Under the pieces are notes generated by a model. It searched no databases. It was not told where the DNA came from and saw nothing but the letters and a program-made list of their open reading frames with translations. The translations under genes and the position numbers were made by a program. Shown here one piece after another: positions 1 through 7,968 of a stretch of DNA of 64,000 nt (the first letter of the stretch is position 1; each line of letters opens with the position of its first letter). This DNA comes from an uncultured Eubacteriales bacterium (GTDB taxonomy: Bacteria > Bacillota > Clostridia > Christensenellales > Aristaeellaceae). The stretch is from positions 1 to 64,000 of the forward strand of contig CADAQF010000001.1 in assembly GCA_902790015.1 (NCBI GenBank), written 5' to 3'.

Positions 1-28
1 TTTTTGCTGTCCTTTCCGGCTCTTTCAT

Positions 29-85
29 AGTAACTTCCGCTATTCCATACTAACTTCCACCACCTGTTACACTGTGGAAGTTACT
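29..85. repeat. short direct/inverted repeat near left edge
   Basis: TAACTTCC occurs at 31-38 and 51-58, and the reverse complement GGAAGTTA at 76-83. The outer arms extend to AGTAACTTCC (29-38) and GTGGAAGTTACT (74-85). A hairpin or paired operator site is possible. No gene is seen in 1-202 and the function is unknown. Confidence 0.4.
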
Positions 86-160
86 CTGAGAATTTACGAC
101 CTTTTTTTGAGCAGTTCCGGCTCATTCTGACCGGCCCGTCAGACGGCCTTTGTTATATCT

Positions 161-192
161 GTTCCCGGCGTCCCTGACCGGACGCCGGGAAC
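161..192 (-). terminator. hairpin downstream of clpB
   Basis: A perfect 13-bp stem GTTCCCGGCGTCC / GGACGCCGGGAAC with a 6-nt loop lies 10 nt past the clpB stop. The T-rich side (GTTTTATTATT) is on the + strand, so for clpB it is a stable 3' hairpin rather than a textbook terminator. It may also stop rightward transcription entering from the left. Confidence 0.5.
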
Positions 193-202
193 AGGCGTTT
201 TA

Positions 203-2824
203 TTATTCTGTCAGGCGTTTTCCGCTTTGGACTGAAACAGCGAAGCCCTCCGGGCCGTCGTCCGCGTCCACCACCAGCGTATCCCCGGGCAGGGCGGCTC
301 CCTCCACCAGCTTGCGGGCCACCAGGGTTTCCACCCTGGCCTGCAGCACACGCTTCATAGGACGCGCGCCGTAGACGGGGTCATAGCCCATATCCAGCAG
401 CTTGTCCTTCGCGCCCTGCGTAAGCTCCAGGCCCAGCTGCATATCCGAAAGCCGTCCGCGCAGCTTCTTAAGCAGCAGCTCCACGATCTGTTCCACCTGC
501 GGCCTGGTGAGCGGCGTGAAGAAAACGGTGTCGTCGATCCGGTTCAGGAACTCCGGCCGGAAGGTCTGCTTGAGCAGCCGCGAAACCTGCTCCCTGGCCG
601 TTTCGCTCAAAAGGCCGTTCTGGTCGATCCCCTCCAGGATCTGCTGGGAACCCAGGTTGCTGGTCATGATCAGGATCGTATTCTTGAAATCCACCACCCG
701 GCCCTGGCCGTCGGTCAGCCGTCCGTCGTCCAGTATCTGCAGCAGGACGTTGAAAACGTCCGGATGCGCCTTTTCCATTTCGTCAAACAGCACGACCGAA
801 TAGGGCTTGCGGCGCACGGCCTCGGTCAGCTGGCCGCCTTCGTCGTAGCCTACGTATCCGGGAGGGGCGCCGATCAGGCGCGTGACGGAGAACTTTTCCA
901 TATACTCCGTCATGTCGATGCGGATCAGGCTCTTCTCGTCGTCAAACAGGTTCTGCGCCAGGGTCTTGGCCAGCTCCGTCTTGCCCACGCCGGTCGGGCC
1001 CAGGAAAAGGAAGGAGCCGATCGGCCTGTTTTCGTCCTGGATGCCGGCGCGGGAGCGCAGGATGGCGTCCGCCACGGCCTGCACGGCCTCGTCCTGACCG
1101 ATCACGCGCTCGTGCATCTGATCGGGCAGACGCAGAAGCTTCTCGCGCTCGGTCTCCATCAGCTTGGATACCGGGATGCCCGTCCACCGGGCCACGATCC
1201 GGGCGATCTCCTCCTCCGTCACCTTGTCGCGCAGCAGCACGTTATCCGGCTTTTCAGCCCTTTCGGCCTCTTCCAGCTCCTTTTGAAGCTTCGGCAGCGT
1301 CCCGTACTTGAGCTCGGCCGCCTTGTTCAGGTCGTAGCTCCTTTCAGCAGCGGCGATTTCGGCGTTGGTCTTTTCGATCTCCTCGCGGAGCTTCTGCACC
1401 TTGCCGATGTCGCTCTTTTCGTTTTCCCAGCGGGCCTTCATTTCACTGAACTTTTCCCGCTCCTCGGAAAGCTCCCGGCGCAGGATATCCAGCCGCTCCT
1501 TGGCGCGTTCGTCGGTTTCTCGGTTCAGCGCAGCTTCTTCTATTTCCAGCTGCATGATGCGCCGGCTGACCTCGTCCAGTTCCGCCGGCATGGAATCCAT
1601 TTCCGTGCGGATCATGGCGCAGGCCTCGTCCACCAGGTCGATGGCCTTGTCGGGCAGGAAACGGTCGGAGATATAGCGGTCGGACAGGGTGGCCGCGGCG
1701 ATCAGCGCGGAGTCCTGGATCTTGACCCCGTGGAACACCTCATAGCGCTCCTTGAGGCCGCGCAGGATGGAAATAGTATCTTCCACCGTGGGCTCGTTCA
1801 CCATGACGGGCTGGAAACGGCGCTCGAGTGCTGCGTCCTTCTCCACGTACTTGCGGTACTCGTCCAAGGTGGTGGCGCCGATGCAGTGCAGCTCGCCCCT
1901 TGCCAGCATGGGCTTAAGCAGGTTGCCCGCGTCCATGCTGCCCTCGGTCTTGCCCGCGCCCACGATCAGGTGCAGCTCGTCGATAAACAGGATGATGCGG
2001 CCTTCGCTCTTTTTGATCTCGTTCAGAACGGCCTTGAGCCGCTCCTCAAATTCACCGCGGTACTTGGCCCCGGCGATCAGGCTGCCCATGTCCAGGGAGA
2101 AGATGGTGCGGTCCTTCAGGGAATCCGGCACGTCTCCCCGGACGATCCTGAGCGCCAGCCCTTCGGCGATGGCCGTTTTGCCTACGCCGGGCTCGCCGAT
2201 CAGCACGGGGTTGTTCTTGGTCTTGCGGGACAGGATGCGGATCACGTCACGGATCTCCCGGTCCCTGCCGATGACGGGGTCAAGCTCGTTTTTGCGGGCC
2301 CTGTCCACCAGGTCGGTACCGAACTTGGAGAGGGCGTCGTAGGTATCCTCCGGATTCTCGCTGGTCACCTGGCTGTTTCCCCTGACCGAGGACAGCACCG
2401 CCAGGAACCCTTCCTTTCGGATGTCATACCGGCTGAAAAGCCCGGCCATATCCCGGTCCGGGTTTTCAAGCAGGCTCAAAAACAGGTGCTCGACGGACAC
2501 GTATTCGTCCTTCATCCGCTGGGCTATTTTCGTGGCCTCCAGCAGCGCCTTGTCCATATCGCGGGACACGTATACCTTGCCCTGCTCCCGGGCCATGCCC
2601 TGCACGCGGGGACACTTTTCCACCTGGCGTTTGGCGTCCTCCGTCACGCGGGAAACATCCTTGCCCATTTTCTTAAGCATCTGCGGCACCAGGCCGTTTT
2701 CCGCCGTCAGCAGCGCGTACAGCAGGTGCGCCTGCTCCAGCTGCTGGTTGCCGAATTCAGTCGCCAGGTTCTGCGCGCCCTGAATGGCTTCCAGGCTTTT
2801 TTGCGTATATTTGGTCTCGGACAT
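203..2824 (-). CDS. clpB: ATP-dependent chaperone ClpB (Hsp100 disaggregase)
   Basis: Hexameric AAA+ disaggregase that, with DnaK, pulls polypeptides out of aggregates in the cytoplasm. The 873-aa product has the full ClpB layout: an N-terminal Clp repeat domain (about 1-145), a first AAA module with Walker [10 protein letters not shown] near residue 205, a long charged coiled-coil middle domain (about 400-530) that distinguishes ClpB from ClpC and ClpA, and a second AAA module with GPTGVGKTE near 608. The start at 2824 gives [10 protein letters not shown] and follows AAGGGGTGAGG. A longer in-frame reading from 2923 would run through the promoter and operator, so it is rejected. The gene is monocistronic, with its own promoter and a CtsR box. 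Confidence 0.96.
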   Translation of the reverse strand: MSETKYTQKSLEAIQGAQNLATEFGNQQLEQAHLLYALLTAENGLVPQMLKKMGKDVSRVTEDAKRQVEKCPRVQGMAREQGKVYVSRDMDKALLEATKIAQRMKDEYVSVEHLFLSLLENPDRDMAGLFSRYDIRKEGFLAVLSSVRGNSQVTSENPEDTYDALSKFGTDLVDRARKNELDPVIGRDREIRDVIRILSRKTKNNPVLIGEPGVGKTAIAEGLALRIVRGDVPDSLKDRTIFSLDMGSLIAGAKYRGEFEERLKAVLNEIKKSEGRIILFIDELHLIVGAGKTEGSMDAGNLLKPMLARGELHCIGATTLDEYRKYVEKDAALERRFQPVMVNEPTVEDTISILRGLKERYEVFHGVKIQDSALIAAATLSDRYISDRFLPDKAIDLVDEACAMIRTEMDSMPAELDEVSRRIMQLEIEEAALNRETDERAKERLDILRRELSEEREKFSEMKARWENEKSDIGKVQKLREEIEKTNAEIAAAERSYDLNKAAELKYGTLPKLQKELEEAERAEKPDNVLLRDKVTEEEIARIVARWTGIPVSKLMETEREKLLRLPDQMHERVIGQDEAVQAVADAILRSRAGIQDENRPIGSFLFLGPTGVGKTELAKTLAQNLFDDEKSLIRIDMTEYMEKFSVTRLIGAPPGYVGYDEGGQLTEAVRRKPYSVVLFDEMEKAHPDVFNVLLQILDDGRLTDGQGRVVDFKNTILIMTSNLGSQQILEGIDQNGLLSETAREQVSRLLKQTFRPEFLNRIDDTVFFTPLTRPQVEQIVELLLKKLRGRLSDMQLGLELTQGAKDKLLDMGYDPVYGARPMKRVLQARVETLVARKLVEGAALPGDTLVVDADDGPEGFAVSVQSGKRLTE

Positions 2825-2887
2825 GACCCTCACCCCTTTGCAGACCCCCATAAGGGGATCCAAGATTGGTTTTCGTTCTCCGAAAAG

Positions 2888-2904
2888 TCTGACTTTCTTT
2901 GACC
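2888..2904 (-). promoter_or_regulatory. CtsR operator of clpB
   Basis: The + strand reads TCTGACTTTCTTTGACC, matching the reverse complement of the CtsR heptad repeat (RGTCAAANANRGTCAAA) at 16 of 17 positions. It sits just downstream of the predicted transcription start of clpB, where a bound repressor would block RNA polymerase. CtsR control of clp genes is established in Firmicutes. The ctsR gene itself is not in this window. Confidence 0.8.
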
Positions 2905-2914
2905 TTTCGAGGAC

Positions 2915-2942
2915 ATTATACACCCCTTTCCGCTTTTGTCAA
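2915..2942 (-). promoter_or_regulatory. sigma-A promoter of clpB
   Basis: Read on the minus strand: -35 TTGACA (2942-2937), 16-nt spacer, -10 TATAAT (2920-2915), both perfect consensus. The CtsR box follows immediately. Confidence 0.85.
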
Positions 2943-3090
2943 TACCTTTCCCGCAATTTATCCTCCCTGAGCGCATATTTTTCTTGCAATTCATTCGCGG
3001 CCAGCATATACTGTGCCATGCGGCGCGAAGAGAACGGGCCGCTGGCAGAAAAACTGATGGCCGGCAAGCCTGCGCGCGGGAGGGTAAACC

Positions 3091-3735
3091 ATGAAGATCG
3101 ACTGGAGAAGAGTACTGATGTCCCTGGGCGGCGTGCTGACCGGCGCGGTCGCCGTAGGCATTTTCAAGATAGCCGCGCTGGGGATCGATCCTTTCCAGTC
3201 CCTGATGAGCGGACTGAACCAGGTGTTCCCCATTCCGTTCGGGACCCTGTACGTCATCGTCAACGCTGTGCTGCTTTTGTTCAGCCTTGTTTTCAACCGC
3301 CACAATATCGGCATCGCCACCTTCATCAATCTCTTTTTGCTGGGCTATGTGACGCAGTTCACCTACGAAACGCTGCAGCGGGTCATCGTCGATCCTTCCA
3401 TGCCGGTGCGGCTGATCTGCCTGGGCGTGGGGATCGTCATCATCTGCATCGGCTCTTCGCTGTACATGACGGCGGACCTGGGCGTATCCACCTACGATTC
3501 CGTGGCCATCACCATGGCGGATAAATGGAAATGGGGCCCGTTCAAGTATATCCGTATCGCCACGGACCTGGTCTGCGTGGCTCTGGGCGCCGGCCTTTTC
3601 GTGCTTGGCGGCGGCCGATGGAGCGAGGTGCCCGAAATAGTAGGCATCGGCACGATCATCACCGCCTTTTTCATGGGCCCGCTGATCGAGTTTTTCAACG
3701 TGCGCCTGGCCCGGCCGCTGCTTAAAAAGAACTGA
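3091..3735 (+). CDS. YczE/YitT-like integral membrane protein
   Basis: A 214-aa membrane protein with about five or six hydrophobic segments and the family feature MTADLGVSTYDSVAI after a central helix. This resembles the YczE/YyaS/YitT membrane family (COG2364), whose function is mostly unknown. The start follows GGGAGGG. It stands alone between clpB (divergent) and the serS leader. Its substrate, if it is a transporter, cannot be read from the sequence. Confidence 0.75.
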   Translation: MKIDWRRVLMSLGGVLTGAVAVGIFKIAALGIDPFQSLMSGLNQVFPIPFGTLYVIVNAVLLLFSLVFNRHNIGIATFINLFLLGYVTQFTYETLQRVIVDPSMPVRLICLGVGIVIICIGSSLYMTADLGVSTYDSVAITMADKWKWGPFKYIRIATDLVCVALGAGLFVLGGGRWSEVPEIVGIGTIITAFFMGPLIEFFNVRLARPLLKKN

Positions 3736-3879
3736 CCGCGGGCGTGACAGTCTCCCCCTGCCGCTGAGCGGACTGACAGGGCATACGCATGAATAAACAA
3801 TCAGCGATCGGATTGAAAACACGGTTCGGATGTAGAGATAAAACGGCTACCTGTTCTTTTCGTCACAGAATCCCAAAGT

Positions 3880-3898
3880 CCGCCGATTTATTCGGCGG
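3880..3898. other. small hairpin left of the repeat element
   Basis: CCGCCGA and TCGGCGG form a short perfect stem with an AT loop. It precedes the structured repeat by about 35 nt and may act as the end of the YczE-like transcript. There is no T-run. Confidence 0.35.
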
Positions 3899-3930
3899 AT
3901 GCCGAAGGCACCCGCAGGGGTGATGAGGGC

Positions 3931-4030
3931 CCGGAAAACAGGCCAGTGGCCTGTTTTCACCGACGAACGGGCCGGCAGGCCCTGGGTCTTTTTCAGTGCC
4001 GAACGGGCCGGCAGGCCCTGGCTGCAAGTC
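3931..4030 (+). repeat. structured intergenic repeat, copy 1 (full unit plus a half unit)
   Basis: The full unit starts with CCGGAAAA and has a perfect 11-bp hairpin GAAAACAGGCC / GGCCTGTTTTC (3934-3944, 3948-3958), then the tail GAACGGGCCGGCAGGCCCTG at 3965-3984. A half unit follows with only TTTTTCAGTGCC and the same tail at 4001-4020, then GCTGCAAGTCCC. Related copies lie at 53830 and 54044. The tail is itself a GC-rich palindrome (GGGCCGGCAGGCCC). A minus-strand reading frame through it (GLPARSALKK) is a by-product of the repeat, not a gene. Confidence 0.75.
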
Positions 4031-4039
4031 CCTTTCCCA

Positions 4040-4063
4040 GGCTCACGCATTTATGCGTGAGCC
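4040..4063 (+). terminator. hairpin before the serS promoter
   Basis: Perfect 10-bp stem GGCTCACGCA / TGCGTGAGCC with a 4-nt loop, followed by CCAATTTT. It probably insulates serS from rightward transcription. The short T-run makes it a weak terminator. Confidence 0.45.
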
Positions 4064-4075
4064 CCAATTTTCCCC

Positions 4076-4104
4076 TTGCAAAGGCGCCTGAACGGGAGTA
4101 TAAT
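4076..4104 (+). promoter_or_regulatory. promoter of the serS T-box leader
   Basis: -35 TTGCAA (4076-4081), 17-nt spacer, -10 TATAAT (4099-4104), about 280 nt before serS and just ahead of the T-box stem I. Confidence 0.75.
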
Positions 4105-4109
4105 AGCAA

Positions 4110-4345
4110 CGAAATTTCCGCTTGAGGGAAACAGGGCTTCGTGAAGCCGCTTCAGAGAGCCGCCGGTCGGTGCAAGGCGGCGCGGACTTCCCCAGACCTT
4201 TCCATTTCCCGACGGAAGCGGGCGACGAGCCCGCGGGGCGGCGCCCCTTACAGCGCTTAAAGCGGCCCGGGGCGTCCGGGCAAACTGGGTGGCACCGCGA
4301 GGCTTCTCGTCCCGGAAACCGGGAACGGAGGCTTATTTTTTTGTC
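4110..4345 (+). ncRNA. T-box riboswitch controlling serS
   Basis: The leader has the stem I signature CAGAGAGCC followed by a GGTG loop (about 4150-4175), the T-box core TGGCACCGCG at 4290-4299, and a terminator hairpin (about 4301-4336) running into CTTATTTTTTTG. The variable base of the core is C, matching the G73 discriminator of tRNA-Ser. Uncharged tRNA-Ser would stabilise the antiterminator and allow serS transcription. The specifier codon was not resolved with certainty; UCC in the 3' side of stem I is a candidate. Confidence 0.9.
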
Positions 4346-4384
4346 CGTGCTTCCCCCGCCAGACTAAAAAAAGGAGACCGTATC

Positions 4385-5665
4385 ATGCTCGATATCAATC
4401 TGCTCCGCACCAACCCGGAAAAGGTCCGGGAGAACATCCGCAAAAAGTTCCAGGATCAGAAGCTCCCCATGGTGGATGAGGTCATCGCCATGGATCAGGA
4501 ATACCGCGAGGCGCAGCAGCAGGCCGACAGCCTGCGCAACCAGCGCAACGTCCTGTCCAAGCAGATCGGCGGCCTGATGGCCAAGGGCCAGAAGGAAGAG
4601 GCTATGAAGATCCGCGAGGAGGTAGGCCGCATTCCCGCCCAATTGGAAGAGCTTGAAAAAAAGGAAGAGGAACTTCAGGCCGAGATCCGCAAGCGCATGC
4701 TGGTGATCCCCAACATCATCGACGATTCCGTGCCCATCGGCAGGGACGACAGCGAAAACGTCGAGATCCAGCGCTACGGCGAGCCCAAAGTGCCTGATTT
4801 TGAGGTGCCCTATCATGTGGACATCATGGAGCGCCTGAACGGCATCGACCTGGACAGCGCCCGCGAAACCAGCGGCAACGGCTTCTACTACCTGACCGGG
4901 GACATCGCCAGGCTGCACTCCGCCTGCCTGTCCTACGCGCGGGACTTCATGATCGACCGGGGCTTCACCTACGTGATCCCGCCCTACATGATCCACGGCA
5001 ACGTGGTCAACGGCGTGATGAGCTTCGCCGAAATGGAAAACATGATGTATAAGATCGAGGGCGAGGATCTTTACCTGATCGGCACCTCCGAGCACTCCAT
5101 GATCGGCAAGTTCATCGACAGCATCCTGGACGAGGATACCCTTCCCCGGACGCTTACCAGCTATTCCCCCTGCTTCCGCAAGGAGGTGGGCGCCCACGGC
5201 ATCGAGGAGCGCGGCGTTTACCGCATCCATCAGTTCGAAAAGCAGGAAATGATCGTCGTCTGCAAGCCGGAGGATTCCCCCATGTGGTTTGACCGGCTGT
5301 GGCAGAACACCGTGGATTATTTCCGTTCGCTGGATATCCCTGTCAGGACGCTTGAATGCTGCTCGGGCGACCTGGCGGACCTCAAGGTCAAATCCCTGGA
5401 CGTCGAAGCCTGGTCTCCCCGCCAGCAGAAATATTTCGAGGTCGGTTCCTGCTCGAACTTAGGCGACGCCCAGGCGCGCCGGCTCAAGATCCGCGTCAAG
5501 GGCAAGGACGGCAAGAAATACCTGGCCCATACCCTCAACAACACCTGCGTGGCCCCGCCGCGCATGCTCATCGCCTTCCTGGAAAACAATCTCCAGGCAG
5601 ACGGCCGCATCCATATTCCCGCCCCGCTGCAGATGTACATGGGCGGCAAGGAATATATCGGATAA
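4385..5665 (+). CDS. serS: seryl-tRNA synthetase
   Basis: Class II synthetase that charges tRNA-Ser with serine in the cytoplasm. The 426-aa length is normal. The N-terminal half of the first 110 residues is the long antiparallel coiled coil that grips the tRNA (rich in E, Q, K around 30-105). The catalytic part carries motif 2 (FRKEVGAHGIEERGVYRIHQF) and motif 3 (NNTCVAPPRMLIAFLENN). The start MLDINLLRTNPEKVRENI is typical and follows AAGGAGA. An upstream in-frame ATG at 4289 lies inside the T-box and is rejected. The gene is controlled by the T-box directly upstream. Confidence 0.97.
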   Translation: MLDINLLRTNPEKVRENIRKKFQDQKLPMVDEVIAMDQEYREAQQQADSLRNQRNVLSKQIGGLMAKGQKEEAMKIREEVGRIPAQLEELEKKEEELQAEIRKRMLVIPNIIDDSVPIGRDDSENVEIQRYGEPKVPDFEVPYHVDIMERLNGIDLDSARETSGNGFYYLTGDIARLHSACLSYARDFMIDRGFTYVIPPYMIHGNVVNGVMSFAEMENMMYKIEGEDLYLIGTSEHSMIGKFIDSILDEDTLPRTLTSYSPCFRKEVGAHGIEERGVYRIHQFEKQEMIVVCKPEDSPMWFDRLWQNTVDYFRSLDIPVRTLECCSGDLADLKVKSLDVEAWSPRQQKYFEVGSCSNLGDAQARRLKIRVKGKDGKKYLAHTLNNTCVAPPRMLIAFLENNLQADGRIHIPAPLQMYMGGKEYIG

Positions 5666-5678
5666 ATATCCTCAGCCA

Positions 5679-5709
5679 AAAGGGACTGCGAAATGATCGC
5701 AGTCCCTTT
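5679..5709. terminator. bidirectional terminator between serS and the CHR genes
   Basis: 12-bp stem AAAGGGACTGCG / CGCAGTCCCTTT with a 7-nt loop and T/A-rich flanks on both sides, placed between the convergent serS and chromate-transporter genes. Confidence 0.8.
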
Positions 5710-5769
5710 ATTGGTTACGGGAACAAAAGGGCCGGGAAAACAGATAAGAACTACCGTCCGAAAAAACGT

Positions 5770-6309
5770 TCAGAATCCCCCGAGCAGCATCCCCAGCGCG
5801 GCGCTGACCAGTATCGTCCGGGGGACGTTCCATTTGAATTTGAGCAGCAGCACCATCGCGACCGCGCCGATCAGCACGGCGGGCCATGAGACAAAGCCGA
5901 ACAGCTTCCCGGCGTAATTGACCTCACTTTGCTGGATGATCACAGCAAAAATCATTCCTATGCAGACCGGACGGATGCCGTACATCGCCTCATCCATCAG
6001 CCTGCTTTCCTTGAATTTCGTCAAAAACGCAGCCGCCGCCATGCAGACTGTCAGCGAAGGGATGATCACCCCCATGGACGCAGCCAGCGCGCCCGGGATG
6101 CCGGCGGTGCGGATACCCGCGAACGTCGCGCAGTTAAGGCCCAGCGGGCCGGGCGTCATTTCGGCAATGGCCACGATATCGGCCACCTCCCGCGCGGTAA
6201 GCCACCCGTGGGAAAGCATTTCCTGGTTGATCAGCGGGATCATGGACATCCCGCCGAAGGAGGTGAACCCGATCATCAGGAAGGACAAAAAGAGCTCAAG
6301 ATAAATCAC
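5770..6309 (-). CDS. chromate transporter family protein (CHR domain, second half-protein)
   Basis: A 179-aa membrane protein with one CHR domain (FTSFGGMSMIPLINQEML near the N-terminus; MTPGPLGLNCATFAGI in the middle). It overlaps its partner upstream by 14 nt. Pairs of single-domain CHR proteins assemble into the equivalent of the double-domain ChrA transporter. Some ChrA members export chromate, but the native role of short-chain pairs is often unknown, so the substrate is open. Confidence 0.85.
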   Translation of the reverse strand: MIYLELFLSFLMIGFTSFGGMSMIPLINQEMLSHGWLTAREVADIVAIAEMTPGPLGLNCATFAGIRTAGIPGALAASMGVIIPSLTVCMAAAAFLTKFKESRLMDEAMYGIRPVCIGMIFAVIIQQSEVNYAGKLFGFVSWPAVLIGAVAMVLLLKFKWNVPRTILVSAALGMLLGGF

Positions 6310-6859
6310 GGCGGCTCTTCACCTCCCTGTACAAAAGGCCCACCGCCGCGCCCAGCACGACGATCAGCACGTTGCTGATACCGGTGAACAGGCACAGCGC
6401 CAGCGCGCCCAGCGCGATCAGGTAGCAGAACACGTCCTTCATGCCGGCCTTGAACAGCTTGATCAGGGCGCTTAAAATGATGGGCACCACGGCCGCGCGC
6501 ACACCCATCATGGCCCGCGCCATATAGGGGTTGTTCTGCAATAGGTTATACACGAAGACGACCCCGATCATGATGAGCACGGGCGGGATCACGATGCCCA
6601 GAAGCGCAACCAGCGCGCCGATTGCTCCCGCCTCCTGATAGCCGAACAGAACGCTGGCATTGCCGATCATCAGGCCCGGAACGGAGCGGGCGACGGAGGT
6701 GAAATCGAGCAGTTCCTCATCCGTGATCCATTTGCGCTTTTCGACAAATTCCTTCTGTATCTGCGCCACGATGCTCCAGCCGCCTCCGAAGGTGAAACAG
6801 CCGAATTTCAGGAACGTCCTGAAAATCACCGGAAGCTTTTCTCTCTGTTCTTTGGTCAT
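6296..6859 (-). CDS. chromate transporter family protein (CHR domain, first half-protein)
   Basis: A 187-aa membrane protein with the CHR signature FLKFGCFTFGGGWSIVAQIQ at the N-terminus and SVPGLMIGNASVLFGY in the middle. It is translationally coupled: ATGA overlap with the YhcH gene upstream and a 14-nt overlap with the second CHR gene downstream. The pair probably forms one heterodimeric antiporter. CHR pairs are also common next to sugar or organic-acid genes in anaerobes, where chromate is unlikely to be the substrate; that last point is inference. Confidence 0.86.
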   Translation of the reverse strand: MTKEQREKLPVIFRTFLKFGCFTFGGGWSIVAQIQKEFVEKRKWITDEELLDFTSVARSVPGLMIGNASVLFGYQEAGAIGALVALLGIVIPPVLIMIGVVFVYNLLQNNPYMARAMMGVRAAVVPIILSALIKLFKAGMKDVFCYLIALGALALCLFTGISNVLIVVLGAAVGLLYREVKSRRDLS

Positions 6860-7314
6860 TCGCTGTCCTCAATGCAGTAGGGTTCGGGGCAGGGTACCTT
6901 GACCACCCATTTGCTGACCGCGCCGTCCGCTTCCGGCGACCGGCCGCCGACCATATGCGCCTCCCCGGGGAACAGCGCGCAGAAATACCCTTCCTTCAGG
7001 AGCGCTGCCGTTCCGCGGGGGCCGCCGTCCAGCTTGCGTCCGTCCGCTCCGCCGGAAAGCCGCTCCGCCAAGGTGAGTTCCGCCAAGGGGCAGCAGTGGA
7101 TCACTTCCCCGCCGCTTCGGGCCATCATCAGGTCAATGGTGTGATAGTGCACTTCAAAGCGGCGCGCGGCGTCCTCCTTGACGGGATAGCTCTTTTCGCG
7201 CACTTCCACCCCGGCAGCCTCCGGCCTGCTTTCACTGAAAGCGGCGGCTATCCGGGCGGCGTTGGGGATCTGGTTTTCATACAGCGGCAGGCGGGATATC
7301 AGATCCAGTATCAT
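6856..7314 (-). CDS. YhcH/YjgK/YiaL family protein (DUF386)
   Basis: A 152-aa cupin-like beta-barrel protein. Family marks visible: FEVHYHTIDLMM in the middle and FPGEAHMVGG with KWVVKVP near the C-terminus; the two histidine-rich stretches form the metal site in known members. Relatives are linked to sialic acid, 2,3-diketogulonate or galactoside use and may be isomerases or lyases of sugar acids. It overlaps the first CHR gene by 4 nt and follows the flavin-reductase-like gene by 40 nt, so these four genes probably share one transcript. Confidence 0.8.
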   Translation of the reverse strand: MILDLISRLPLYENQIPNAARIAAAFSESRPEAAGVEVREKSYPVKEDAARRFEVHYHTIDLMMARSGGEVIHCCPLAELTLAERLSGGADGRKLDGGPRGTAALLKEGYFCALFPGEAHMVGGRSPEADGAVSKWVVKVPCPEPYCIEDSE

Positions 7315-7354
7315 CTTTCATGCAGGCGCTGAAAACGCGCCGTCCTCCTTGCGT

Positions 7355-7852
7355 TTATTGCTCGTTCCCCGTCTCGGGGAGCGCCTTCAGCTCATCCTTT
7401 TGCTCAAGCTCCAGCGCGCTGTCCAGATCGGCGTTGAAAATGCGCACCTTTCTGAACGGATAGTTGTACGCTCCTGCCAGGGTGCAGCGGAGGATCACAC
7501 CGCTCAGGGCCGGCAGCCGTTCCGCTATGTGTTTTACGCACACCGGCGCCGTGCCCCCATCCGGCGCCGCGGCATCGCCCCCTGCAGGGACATGGATCCC
7601 TTTTTCATAGGGCAGGGCGATCCTGTTTCCGGGAAAGGCCAGCACAAACGTGTCTCCCAGCTGCAGGTCAAGCCCGTATCCGGCGCTGCGCGCGAGGGAA
7701 AAGCTGAGCATGGGCTGGCGCTTCATGTTGAGCCAGGTGAACCACTCGCACAGGATCATGTCCGTGCCGCCGTCGCCTGCCCGCTTGCACAGCACAGCTG
7801 CGCCGCGGGGCGGAGCGTTGGAAAACGCCTCGGAAACGGAAATCTCTTTCAT
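7355..7852 (-). CDS. flavin reductase-like (FMN-binding split-barrel) protein, divergent
   Basis: A 165-aa soluble protein. The stretch DMILCEWFTWLNMKRQPMLS followed by SLARSAGYGLDLQLGDTFVLAFP resembles the core of the flavin reductase-like split barrel, in which small proteins bind FMN. The C-terminal half, ending in NADLDSALELEQKDELKALP, is not recognised. It lies between the hydratase and YhcH in the same direction. The family call rests on pattern recall and needs a profile search; the function is unknown. Confidence 0.5.
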   Translation of the reverse strand: MKEISVSEAFSNAPPRGAAVLCKRAGDGGTDMILCEWFTWLNMKRQPMLSFSLARSAGYGLDLQLGDTFVLAFPGNRIALPYEKGIHVPAGGDAAAPDGGTAPVCVKHIAERLPALSGVILRCTLAGAYNYPFRKVRIFNADLDSALELEQKDELKALPETGNEQ

Positions 7853-7925
7853 GGCTGCTGCGGCGCGCCTGTCCGGCGCGTCAGCGGAGTATCGATTCTC
7901 CGCTCCTCCTCACTGACAGTCTTTT

Positions 7926-7960
7926 TGCCGTACCCCGGGCCAAAGGCCCGGGGTACGGCA
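7926..7960 (-). terminator. long perfect hairpin after the hydratase gene
   Basis: 16-bp perfect stem TGCCGTACCCCGGGCC / GGCCCGGGGTACGGCA with a 3-nt loop, starting 9 nt past the hydratase stop codon. On the minus strand it is followed by AAAAAGACTG, not by T's, so it is better seen as a 3' stabilising hairpin or partial stop that separates the citrate genes from the YhcH-CHR genes. Confidence 0.6.
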
Positions 7961-7968
7961 CGGATATA

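Noticed and set aside
764..2902. 712-aa open frame on the + strand opposite clpB
   Set aside because: It is the antisense shadow of a full-length clpB with clear AAA motifs. Its translation is low-complexity (Leu, Gly, His, Val, Asp), with no ribosome site or domain.
3847..4050. 67-aa minus-strand ORF containing GLPARSALKK
   Set aside because: It lies entirely in the structured repeat and recurs with it at 53.7-54.2 kb, so it is a repeat-derived frame, not a gene.
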